DNA of 64,000 nt, from the NCBI GenBank assembly GCA_030737835.1, contig JAUJYN010000012.1:960688-1024687 (forward strand). The letters are read 5' to 3'. Every line of letters starts with the position of its first letter. Positions within the stretch are counted from its first letter, which is position 1. This stretch comes from Acorus gramineus. Lineage: Eukaryota > Streptophyta > Magnoliopsida > Acorales > Acoraceae. Position numbers and translations under genes: made by a program. This document shows positions 34,126-44,492 of this stretch, piece after piece. The notes beneath the pieces are model-generated. The model saw only the letters and a program-made list of their open reading frames with translations. It made no database searches and was not told the DNA's origin.

Positions 34126-34351
34126 ATGCTACAGACAGTCCTCACATGTTTTAAAGATAATAAATATATGCTTTGATAGAAAGTGTATATCGTTATATTA
34201 CGAATTGAATGGATTCATTTTTAACAAACTAGAAAACAAAAAATTAATGAGTAGTATACTTTAGTTAAGGAGGTATACTTTGGTGTCAGTTAGTTTACTT
34301 TGGAGGTATAGGGGCGGTCCGGGCGGACTATATGTAACAACGCTCTTTTTA
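34126..34351. repeat. MITE-like repeat ending TGTAACAACGCTC
   Basis: Left part GAGAATGCTACAGACAGTCC, right part in reverse complement GAGCGTTGTTACATATAGTCC; interior 'atgctttgatagaaagtgta'. It belongs to the same family as the repeat at 24310-24500. Confidence 0.5.
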
Positions 34352-35044
34352 ATTCTTTTGTAGTTGTGTTAGATTAGGGATTCCTCGAGTACTTTTATTA
34401 GGCGCTTTTTTTTTTTTTTAATCCTGATGACATTTGTTAAGCTTTTATATGTTTTTTTTTTTTTGGAGGGGATTGTTTCTTGAGATGTTTGTATAGATGA
34501 ATAGGGGGAGAATAGAGTGGAATAAGCCTAAAAACCTATTTATTTGCAAAGAATAAATGGATATAATTATGCTCATATGTAAATCAAATTCATCATCTCT
34601 TATGAATGAGAGGGTATCCAATAAGAATAACTAAAATCAGAATAAAAAAATAATGATTTGTTATTTATTTGTACTGAAATAATTATCTATTTCAAAAATA
34701 ACTTATGGCGCTACTTTTGAAAACTAATTTCAGGGTAACATATCTATATGATCTAGAAAAAAAATCATTTTAAAGGATATGTTCCCTCGATGTGTTCCGT
34801 GTAGAGTTGGTTCTCATTTGGATACTTACATTTCTTATCTTATATTTAAAGAAGATTCACTTACATTGGGATTCTCTGACATATTTTTTGTCCATACAGT
34901 GTGCGACTCTTCTTAAGATTATGGACTTACGAAATCTGATAAAGAGAGGGGGGCCGCGGAAAAAGATAAGAAAAACTACCAAGGACATTAGTGATAGTTC
35001 TACTTAGAAGGTAAATAGAACAGTTTTCTTTGTTTCGATGATCT
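34352..35044. other. Unassigned DNA with a partial PIF MITE relative
   Basis: At 34490-34715 there are blocks shared with the MITE at 33702-34089. A 71-codon plus frame (34792-35007) has no recognised domain. T-runs lie near 34415 and 34455. Confidence 0.35.
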
Positions 35045-35053
35045 TTATAATAT

Positions 35054-35973
35054 GAGTCCTAATACACAGGTCTCACTTTTTATGTCTCATTGACAAGCCC
35101 CATGAGGTGTCATTATTTCATTGGTTGTTTGTTTGACTTTTAAAAAAAGGTTAAAAAAGTAAAATACAATATTACTAATTTAAGATCAAATGCCAAAAAG
35201 CACATAAAAAAATATATATAATAAAGGCCGGACCAAAGATTGTTTCTTTATTTTTTAACGGCGGTTCCAAAGAAATATAATTCTATATCATAAAAACGTA
35301 TTTGTAACAAATTAATAAAAGAGTATTTTTCCATGGTAAAAGCTATTTCTTTGGCTAAATCAGTTTCTACCAAGCAGTCAAAAAGTTTTTTTTGTGCGAC
35401 AAACAAGTAATAAATCATTAGAATAATGCAAATTGAATGAATTCAAAAATGGATTTAACATCTAACACCAAATTCAATAATAAAAAATGTAACAAATGCA
35501 AAACAAGAAATATGATCAAAATACAAATTTTGTTTTAGGTGGAGAAGAAAATGAAGTTGCAGGTAGACAGACTGAAATAATAGAAAGAAAGAACCTTAAC
35601 CATCGGCTTTGTCATGTTTTTTCTAAAATTACGTGCACTGTGTACAATTCAAGCAAAAACAGCAATGCCCAAAGACAAAGTTTGGATGAGGTATTAGACC
35701 ATCCAGATGATCCAAGAGTGTAACCTGCCGCTTATCAACTATGCTCTCAGGTATTTTTTTTTTATTTTATAAAACAAAAGAGAGAAGAATATTAATTATA
35801 AAAAATCATAGAATTTAAATTTTTTTAAAAAATTATGCCACATCAGCAACAATTATAACTAATTCCTTGATTATGGAGAGTAATTATCGAAAAAGACAGA
35901 AAGGGTAAAAATAGGCATTAATACTTGTGCCACCTCATGGGGCCTATAAAATGGGGCACGTGAATCATTATTC
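35054..35973. mobile_element. MULE-like element B of the four-member family
   Basis: The left end GAGTCCTAATACACAGG and the right end in reverse complement (GAATAATGATTCACG) are the two end types of the family. The 9-bp TSD TTATAATAT (35045-35053) and TTATAATGT (35974-35982) differ at one base. It is 920 bp. A 75-codon frame (35496-35723) lies inside and could be captured coding sequence, but I do not recognise it. Confidence 0.7.
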
Positions 35974-37072
35974 TTATAATGTATAAGAGTCATGATACCC
36001 AGGCCCTAAAATATAAGCCCCACTCACAAGCCTCACGAGGTGTCATCATTTCATTGGTTAACTCGTTGACTTTTCAAAAATGGTAAAATATCAAAATGCA
36101 AATATGCCCTTCATTAAAAATATTTCCTATTAAACCAAATCCCTTTTTTTTCTCAAATCAATTACTAATTTTTTATATTTCAAAATTTAAATTTTGGAAT
36201 CATTACCTGTTAACTGAATTTTCTATTTCACTTACACCCAAAATTTACCTAAATTACATAAAAACTTACATAAATTATTTTTTTTGTCAAAATCCTTCAA
36301 ACGGCTACTCATTTTTTTCTTCAAATTACATTCATACTATATACATTTTTTAAAGAATGCTATTAACTAAACTTTATAGCATTTGACAAACATTTTTTCA
36401 ATTTACATAAATAAGATCATCTCTGAAAATGCAAATATATTTCCTAAATGTTTACATACGTTACAATTGTTTGTTATATTTACATAAACACTGAATGCAA
36501 CATTACAGTTACATTTACATAACTGTTTACATTTCATGCAATGTTTAAATTTTTTTAAACAGATTCTCTTTTTAATAGTCAGTTACATTTTATGAAAAAT
36601 ATAAAACAGCTTTTTTGTTGTGAGTTACATTTAACAAATATTACATTAACTATTTGATTCATTTTCATAAAAACTGTTACATTTACGTAACTGTTACATT
36701 TACCTAAATGTTTTATATTACATGCAATTTATCTGTAGTTGACACATTTATGAATGTAATAAATATATCTATACATGCATGCGGTTGACTGTTACATACG
36801 AATGTAACAAAAATAACACAAATTTGAAAAATGACTATTTACATTGTCAACAATGTAGAAGTATCATCAAACAAACTACCCACATATAAAATGTAACAAT
36901 ATCGAGTGTTACATTTAGATATTGAGACAAAAACAAATCAAACTGTGAAAAATAACATTTAATACATGAAAAAAATTCGTGTTTAAACATTTAAAACAAA
37001 AAGCAAAACATCAATACCTCCACCAAGACTGCTCATCCCCTCAGTCTCTCTCGACGGAGTTAGCCTTCCAAA

Positions 37073-37300
37073 ATGCAGTTTTTGGTGGTCATCGTCGCGG
37101 ATGGACAACGAAACAGCGGGAAAGGCGGGGCTCTCAAATCCAAGCACCGGCGACCACGTGGACACGAAGAGGTGGTGGTACAATACGTGGTGCTTCGGAG
37201 GGACCTGATCGATTCATGGCCGTTCGAGAGCGTCGTCACCCAAGGCTGCCACGCTTCCGTCATCACCGTCTAGGCCCACAAAGATGATGCTCTGTTGATT
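37073..37300 (+). pseudogene. Captured PTRHD1 (peptidyl-tRNA hydrolase-like) fragment
   Basis: The frame from 37165 reads VVVQYVVLRRDLIDSWPF and then SVVTQGCHASVITV, a TAG codon, and AHKDDAL. In the PTRHD1/PTH2 family the corresponding blocks are 'V.QY.VLR.DL..', 'G.LV.QACHA..AA' and 'H.DHP'. The TAG stands where plant proteins appear to have a tryptophan. Only the N-terminal third of the domain is present and nothing continues after about 37300. Its position inside element C marks it as transduplicated sequence. The upstream part (MQFLVVIVADGQRNSG) may derive from the gene's leader or exon 1. Confidence 0.75.
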
Positions 37301-37545
37301 TTTATTACGATTTGTTGTTGACGAGGGAGAGAGAAAGAGAGGGTTTTTGGGTTTGAAACGGGAATTGATTTTGAATTTGAATGAAGGTTGAATCTTAAGA
37401 AGAGAAATGATATAATAACAAAGATTTTGAGTTTGAATGAAGGTTGAATCTCACGATTCTTGGAATAAATCTTGAAGTGATTATCAAATAAAGGATATAA
37501 TAGAATTAAGGGTATAATAGACAATGTACACATGTTACATCATGG

Positions 37546-40500
37546 TGTTATACCTGTGTCATTTGGAGCCTTATTTTTTTATCGGAGTCGCTAAAATTTT
37601 AGCTTTTAGCTACCTGCGGGAGTTGGAATACTTTGATTGAAAATCTAATTGTATATTATGGGTCTTGGTACCGTCTTGTAATACCCATAAAAATTTCATC
37701 GAATTCGGGTATTGTTTCAGAAAAATATGCAGTTCCAATCGCATTCGGGTTTGGTCGTTACTGGTTTGGGAGGTGGGATTTCATGTGCACGTCTAAATGG
37801 GGGTATTGACCAAGTCTTGATGTTTTGTTTTCTTTCTTGGTTAGGTTGACTTGTCAACCCATCCCACCAACCCCCTTTATTCATGATAAATGCCCCCCTT
37901 AAGTGAAAAACCCCTCTCTCTCCCTCCCAACCCATCCGACCACTTCCCTTCCTTTCCCCTCTTTTGCTTCCCTTTGTGTTGGAAAAGAAGATGGTGAAGA
38001 AGGAACATGAAGGAGGTGGATCAAGTAGAGAAGATGATTAAGGTGTGTGTGTGTGCATTCATGTTGTTGTTGTTGTTGATTCTCCTCTCCTTAGCTCCCT
38101 CTCATACCCCCCTTCATCCCTTGTTTTCAGCCATGAAAGGCTTGAGAAAATGCTGATGAGGTGGTGGTAGTGGTGGTTGTGGTTGAGGTGGTCGTGGGTG
38201 TATCGAGAGCCCCGCATCTCCCCATTTCCCTCCCCCTCTTTTGGTAAGGTAGATCTCTGCATTGTAAAGATTTATGTGAAACTAATATTTAGAGGCATAT
38301 TTTTGGGATTGTGTTCGCATGTGATATGATCATCTATGTGTCTAGTTGTTATATATGAAATTTGGTGTCATTATGATATATGTGTTGTAAGTTATAACCT
38401 GATTTGCAAGGCCTGTCCAGATTCGTGGGGGAATTGACCAGTTTCTGGAAATATTTTAGTTCGGGCTTGTAGAGGCAAAATTAGGTTATAATGTCTTCAA
38501 GGATTATGATCCCAGCATGTCAAAGAATGTGTATGATTTATTTCATAATTTTGGGATGTGTATTTGGTGCTGTGGAGATCGAATAGTAGAGCTGGTTGCA
38601 GCAGGTTTAGCAGATTTGCTCGATTGCGTGTCAAGGAGTTGTTATGCATGTTGTGGAAAATATCAGGAGTTAGGGTCTTCATGAAGTAGGCCTATACGTG
38701 TGTCAGGAGGTTCCATATTTTAATTATGGATCATTGGTTGTGTTTTGCAGATCTTGTAGACCGGATGCGCTGCGATCCGGGTATCATTGAATGGTTTGAT
38801 TTAACCCTTCAGGAAGCGTTGGATGCACGTAGTCGTGCGTCGCGTATCCGTTGGGCACCCTGACTATACTACTTATTTAGATAAGTAGTATGGTCATGTC
38901 TAACCCATAATATGCTAGATATTTGCATGCTAGGTTAGTATAGCTCGTATATTGTGTAGAACCCCCTATTCTACCATATGCTTGCTTATGTATCATGTTC
39001 ATGTATGAATTATTATGTTTGCATGCGCCCTTCATGTATGGGCATGTGTGATGTGTGTTTATATGAATGTATAGAATATGCATGCCTTAGGTAGTCCCTA
39101 TTTATAGTACTACCTCCCTATGTTAGTAATATCTAGCATGATTAAACTTGGGTTAATAATCGGGTGCATACTTAATATTCCCTGGTCATAAGATTGGAGG
39201 ACGTGGTATGGTTGTTACACTCATCTTGTTGGGGCTATGACCAGCTTCCGAAGAGGATGAGACTTTCCCTCTCTCTCGCCCTCCCTCTTTGCGTAAACTG
39301 AGTAAGTAGATGTGACTCCTACTTGACTCAGGTCCGCTTAGGATTATCGGCAGGCACCGGTTGGTACGCGAGATCGCACTTAACCCTTCCCTCTTAAGTT
39401 AGTGATACCCAACGCATATTAGGGTAATGCTTGTATGCTTGTATGCATATTAGTTAGGCCATGCCTGGTATGTATGTTGTATATATATATATTGCTTATG
39501 TTTTATCCATGTTAGGGAGTATCCCTATAATTAATTGTTATGTTATCGTGCATGTAAGTTCATGTAAATAACTATGATATAATTCTCCTGTAATGTATAT
39601 GCGCATGTTAAAACTGATTAGGCCTATCTGAAATAGGCGTGGGTATGACCCGCTGTCGGGTTGTACCTTATTAGTTAGAGCGCTAGCGATGTAATCGCCC
39701 CCGTGCATCCGAGCGATGCACTCAATTGAAATTCAGGATAATTCATTATATTATCGGTTTTGTTAAGCCGTAGTTATGGCATTAAGTTAGGCCTACCCAT
39801 GTTAGGCGAGTGTATAAACCGACTGTTGGGTTATGCCTTAGGGCTTATCTCTGTGCGAGAGCAGAGGTATCTCCCTGCGTCCGAGCAACGCATCTGTGTG
39901 GGAGTTCATATGTATTCGATAGCATCGGTAGGCGATTACCGAGAGTAGTTGTTTTTCCATTAGGTTCGCTTTGCGAACATGGAGTGTTTCCTCCCAATGT
40001 CGTCCGTGTTGAAGCGGCCCGGGTTGTAGCTTATCTGACAGAGGGCCCCCACCTGTAGGTACTATCGATGCATGCGGCAAGATGTACTGATCATGGGGGT
40101 ATACCAGGTAGAGGCTACCCGGGAGAGGGCTAATGAATGATATTGCGAGCGTGGAATCGTTCTCCCCTTCATCGGATCCGTGTCGATGCTGCCCGGCGTT
40201 GTAGCTGTCCTGACAGAGGGCCCCCACCTGTAGGTACTATCGATGCATGCGGCAAGATGTACTGATCATGGGAGTATACCAGGTAGAGGCTACCTGTGAG
40301 AGGGTTACCGGATGATGAAGGGTGTAGAGCAAGCGGATTTATCCTAAAAGTCCCTAGGGTCACCCCTCCAGGGGCTAGGGTGAGGATGACTTGAAGTCAC
40401 GTCGTCACGTGATCCTAATACCCATAAAGTATACTCTGGGTATGCTACTCCTAACGCTTGATGTATCGTAATATAGCTCTGCCTCGTAGCGGAGGGACTA

Positions 40501-41362
40501 GTTGGTTAGGTTATCCAGTAACACTAGGTGTTATGGTTAACCTTTGCTTCTCCCCGGGTGTCCCAGGAGTTTCCCTTCGGGGCAGGGGCGGGGGATGAGT
40601 TGTAGTCACGTTGCCGCGTGACCCATTTGTTGTTCGTCCGTTCCCATAGTTATTGGGTCCGGTTATGTAATGATGTTCAAAGACATCGTTGGGCAGTTAT
40701 CTCGATGTAGATAATCCAGTAGTGTTGTGTGGATCAGTAATTCCGCATCTCTTTGACAAACGGTATGATCTCTCCCCAAAAGTCCCAAGAGTCTCTATCC
40801 GGGAGTGAGGGTGAGGGTGATATTGGTCGCACCGCCGCGTGACCTTGTTATCCATTGGATTTCTACCCATGTTGTTCCTTGAAAGGAATTTGTCTTAGTA
40901 TTGAATTGTTGTAATGGTGTTTGGTTTCCAGCCACTCACTGAGCTTGTAGCTCACCCCTCGCATAATGTTTCTTTTTTAGGGGCAGTGTTGGGCGTGGAG
41001 CTTCCCTGTGGCGGGGTTCGAGTGCGTGGAGTGTCCCGTCCGGCGGTTGGCGAGTGCGAGGATGTCAGCAGTCCTAGTGTCATTTATGTATTTGAAATCG
41101 TGCGTGTTGCACTGGTTGTACTTTATTTGGACTAGACTTGGCTCTCACAGGACAGTGATTGTGTATTCGAGTATGTAATAATGTTTTTGGTTTACAGACT
41201 TATTGATATTTATATGCTTCCGCATTTTCGTTGAACTATCAGTTATCATAGTTTTGCTAGCTTTGTGTGTTATTTATTGGAGTCATTGTTAACCTCTCGA
41301 AATTGATAGCTGATACTTTATATATTGCCATGTCTCGGGGACGGCCGCTCTGGGGCGTGACA
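37546..41362 (-). mobile_element. Giant solo LTR (3.8 kb), copy 2, nested in element C
   Basis: On the minus strand it begins TGTCACGCCCCAGAG (at 41362) and ends GGTATAACA (37546). An exact 5-bp TSD CATGG flanks it (37541-37545 and 41363-41367). It aligns over most of its length with the solo LTR at 26007-29794 in opposite orientation, including the 175-bp tandem pair (starting near 40026 and 40201), but differs in the core (38260-38740). No internal retroelement region is attached. Confidence 0.8.
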
Positions 41363-41423
41363 CATGGGGCTTGGTTTGGGGCCTATAAAGTTGGGGGTTT
41401 GTGAATCATTATTGAATATATAA

Positions 41424-41890
41424 TAGTTCTGTTGACCATAGTTGTCTTGCCGGTCAGGTGAGCATAGATGATGGTCAAGTGCCTAGCCACCTAGGCATGC
41501 TTAGCAATGTTTAATCACATATGTTTTTCTAAAATTGTGATTTTCTTATTTTTAATTCTCTAGCAATTCATGCTTTGTTTTTTTTTTTAAGAAATGCATT
41601 TAAGATGAAAATGATGATATTTGTGAAAGATGGGAGTTATACACCATTGTTATATAGAGTTTCTGATCAGATTACTGTGCGTTACATTCCTGCTGACACT
41701 TTGCTTGTGATTTTGTGTGTTTTTAATTCTCCAGATAATTTTGTCTAGAATATGAAAAAGAAAATGTTAAATTTTCAACCCCGTAAATCTGTACATCTCA
41801 TCTAATAATATATATGTTTTTGTAAAACAAATTAAAGTTTATACTTTAATGAATTGTATAGATCTATTTATAAAAAATGTGAAAAAAAAA
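41424..41890. other. Unassigned A/T-rich DNA
   Basis: No coding or repeat structure recognised. Confidence 0.4.
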
Positions 41891-41898
41891 ATTTAGGG

Positions 41899-42166
41899 TT
41901 TTTATTTTTAAGTCCCCATAAACCATATGATTTAGTGATCGATTCCTCACTTCTTCGTATTTTAGTTTTAGTCTCCAGATTTAAAGGATATATTCTTTTT
42001 TAGCCCCTCCCAGGGACTAAAAAGAAAATTAAATAATTGAGGGATCGGTCTCTTCCAAGGACTAAAAAGGAACATATCCTTTAGATCTGGGGACTAAAAC
42101 CAAAATACAAAGATGTGAGGGATCAATCACTAAATCCTATAGTTTATGGGGACTTAAAAATAAAAA
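41899..42166. mobile_element. Foldback MITE, copy 2
   Basis: An almost complete palindrome: the left arm TTTTTATTTTTAAGTCCCC is inverted at 42147-42165, and the pairing continues through the ATTTAGTGAT, CCTCAC and AGTTTTAGTC blocks to the centre. It is about 268 bp. Copy 1 lies at 4739-4970. Confidence 0.75.
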
Positions 42167-42201
42167 ATCTAAAAAATTAGTGAGGTATATACTTCGTTAA
42201 T

Positions 42202-42351
42202 ATGATTGACTGGATTTTGGGCTTGAAAAATAAAAACGGTGAAACTATTGTTGAAGAACTGAAATCTTTGAAATGGTCTCAAGAATCTCTCATACTTTTT
42301 AGGGCAAAGAACTTTTGTAATGGTCTCAAGTGCAATGGGAAAAAAAACTAA
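42202..42351 (+). CDS. Possible 49-codon ORF or exon fragment, unidentified
   Basis: ATG at 42202, stop at 42349. The translation has a balanced, protein-like composition (starts MIDWILGLKNKNGETI and continues with an amphipathic stretch ending in CNG-KKN), unlike the low-complexity chance frames around it. No family is recognised and no promoter or splice signals are convincing. It lies directly after the foldback MITE, so a transported exon scrap is possible. The reverse strand is also open here, which weakens the case. Confidence 0.2.
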   Translation: MIDWILGLKNKNGETIVEELKSLKWSQESLILFRAKNFCNGLKCNGKKN

Positions 42352-42359
42352 AATCATAA

Positions 42360-42775
42360 TTAGTTGAAATCTGAATTATATATCTACATGAAAACTGAAA
42401 TGATAGTTTTATGTTTGACTTGGTACTCCATGGATAATCTAATTCCATTTTATTTTAAATATTATTACTACAGTGATTTTATGCATTCAAAATTTTCTAA
42501 GCTAATATCTGTATCGTGTCTCTAAAAAACAAAAAAAGTTCTACACAAATATGTGTTCTTGAATTAGAGAATTCACTAAAAAAAATACTTTTGATTAGAG
42601 ATTTTATATATTAAATTATGTGATGCGACGTATGTACATGTAATTATATTATCCATAATTGGTGGGGTCTTTTATACAGTTTTTTTAAAAAAAACACTAC
42701 AATGCCTGATCAAAGAAATGATCAAATCATCACCTGCCATAAGAAAATCATGTAATATGAACTTATATAAGTCAG
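42360..42775. other. A/T-rich DNA
   Basis: No feature recognised. Confidence 0.4.
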
Positions 42776-42779
42776 TGGG

Positions 42780-43800
42780 GAGTGGGGACCAATAACAAAA
42801 ACCAAACCCAAAATCAAAATATACATCCAGTTGAAAATAACAGATGAGCCCACATAGACAATATTAGTTAATTATGGAACTCATTCAAAGATTATTTTAA
42901 TTTAAATCATAAATGAAAATAAGCTGCAAAGGACAGTGACTGAAAAGTGATTCATAATTCCATGGTTTGCAACTTGCAAGTCTAAAGCCTGCTTCAAACA
43001 ACAATGGGTGTACAAAAAGAAACCTAAACAATTGAAGTATCTCATATCAAATCACAGATACCATCCATTAGTTGAATTAAAAAATAGGGTACAGATTAAC
43101 CTGATTTTGCCACAAGTTTTTGATGATGTTGAAAAACTAAAATACAAACAATGGATAATTTTCGTGATGTCATGGTACACCATTCCACCAAATATAACAG
43201 GTCAACCAACATATAGATAATATTCATGATGACACGACATTATATGAATAACTTTTGATGTCAGGATCTAATCAAATCCATCCAAACATTTTAAAATCCA
43301 ACAAATAAATGGACAATTTTTATGACACCACGTATGATCTATCCAAACATAATCAAATCATGATGTGAAGATTCCACTAAATACAATTTATTTCAATCAA
43401 TAAATAGACATTTTTAAATGGGTAATTTTCGTGATACCATGTGTGATCCATCCAATATAATCAAATCATGATGTCATGATGCGGAGATTCCACCAAATAC
43501 AACTTATTTGAACCATTTATGGGTAATTTTTGCGGCACCACAATCTATTCTCCCAAACATAACGAGAGAAACATAATTAGATCAAGATGCTGATATACGA
43601 TCAACCACCTAAAAATACCAAGGCAAACAAATCAGATTGTGATGTTACAATACGATCAATTTCATCCAAACATATCGGGACGCGCTGAAATGTTTGGGTG
43701 GAATTTTATCCATTTATTGACTAGATTCACCGATGTGTCAAAAAAAATTACTCATTTATTAGCTAGATTTCCATGGCATTAAAGTTTTCATTCGAGTTTT
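42780..43800 (+). repeat. Dispersed repeat R1, copy 2
   Basis: Same order of blocks as 20526-21150, followed by four to five degenerate units of about 100 bp built on 'aaatgggtaattttcgtgat' and 'atccatccaaacataatcaaatcatgatg' (43130-43570). Class unknown; no coding content. Confidence 0.55.
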
Positions 43801-44492
43801 AACAAACAATTTATTTTCAGAATGAAAGCACTTGTAGCAAACAACTTTTTTTAAACCCCACCCCACACAAACACACACAATACCAAACAGAACAATTAGC
43901 AGTCACAAGCATGAATTGGCAACATTTTTTTGCAATCATGATATCTATCCCTCTAGGCCTAAACAATGAATAACATAATAGCATGTCAAATACCTTCCTG
44001 TTATACATATCTTCAAAGGTTTAACCTTTTAGACCGTTCTGAAACTGCTAGAATTAGGAAAACAAAATAGAGGGACCACTGTCCATGATATCCATTATAA
44101 TTGTGTGCGCTGTAATTTGGAAAAAATTGATGGTGCATTTGAAAACATGTTTAAACAACTTTTGAAGATTATGCTTTTGTAGATTCATACTTAATCCAGA
44201 CTCGTTTTCAAACACCCCCAGCAATCCTAGCTTTGACAAAAGCAAAAAATGGCCTTTCAGAAATCCAACGAAAGAGATTTCAAACTCGTTTCCAAAAGTG
44301 TGAGATGCTAGCAGTTCGGATGGGGTAGTTAGTCTCGGCCAAGGCTTCAAGAAAGGAAAACAGACCATGTAATGAATGAAAAAGAATCAGAGAAAAGAAG
44401 AAATTGTAAAGAACAGAACTGAAGGCACTGTGGTTAGTGGATTGAGGGCAAGTGGTTGTTCGATTTTAGTGACAAAAGCTGCTACACTTATA
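43801..44492 (-). other. Downstream region of the MHF1/CENP-S-like gene
   Basis: It should contain the 3' UTR and polyadenylation site of the gene at 44493-49879, but no canonical AATAAA stands out near the stop codon. A MITE-like repeat at 44129-44302 resembles 31023-31205. Confidence 0.4.

Larger units (their letters stand above)
35987..41414. mobile_element. MULE-like element C, with captured gene fragment and nested solo LTR
   Basis: Left end GAGTCATGATACCCAGG; right end in reverse complement CAATAATGATTCAC. The 9-bp TSD AATGTATAA (35978-35986) and AATATATAA (41415-41423) differ at one base. Parts in order: a TTACAT-rich block (36440-36960), a PTRHD1 gene fragment (37070-37300), a leader-like GA/GAATGAAGG segment, then the nested solo LTR (37546-41362) and the right terminus. 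Without the LTR the element is about 1.6 kb. Confidence 0.75.

Noticed and set aside
36440-36960. CRISPR-like array suggested by regularly recurring TTACAT words
   Set aside because: The words are short, irregularly spaced and A/T-rich, and the same pattern recurs in related plant MULEs.
26007-41362. Reading the two 3.8-kb units as the two LTRs of one element
   Set aside because: They are in opposite orientation, have different 5-bp TSDs, and the second is nested in an independent MULE-like element.
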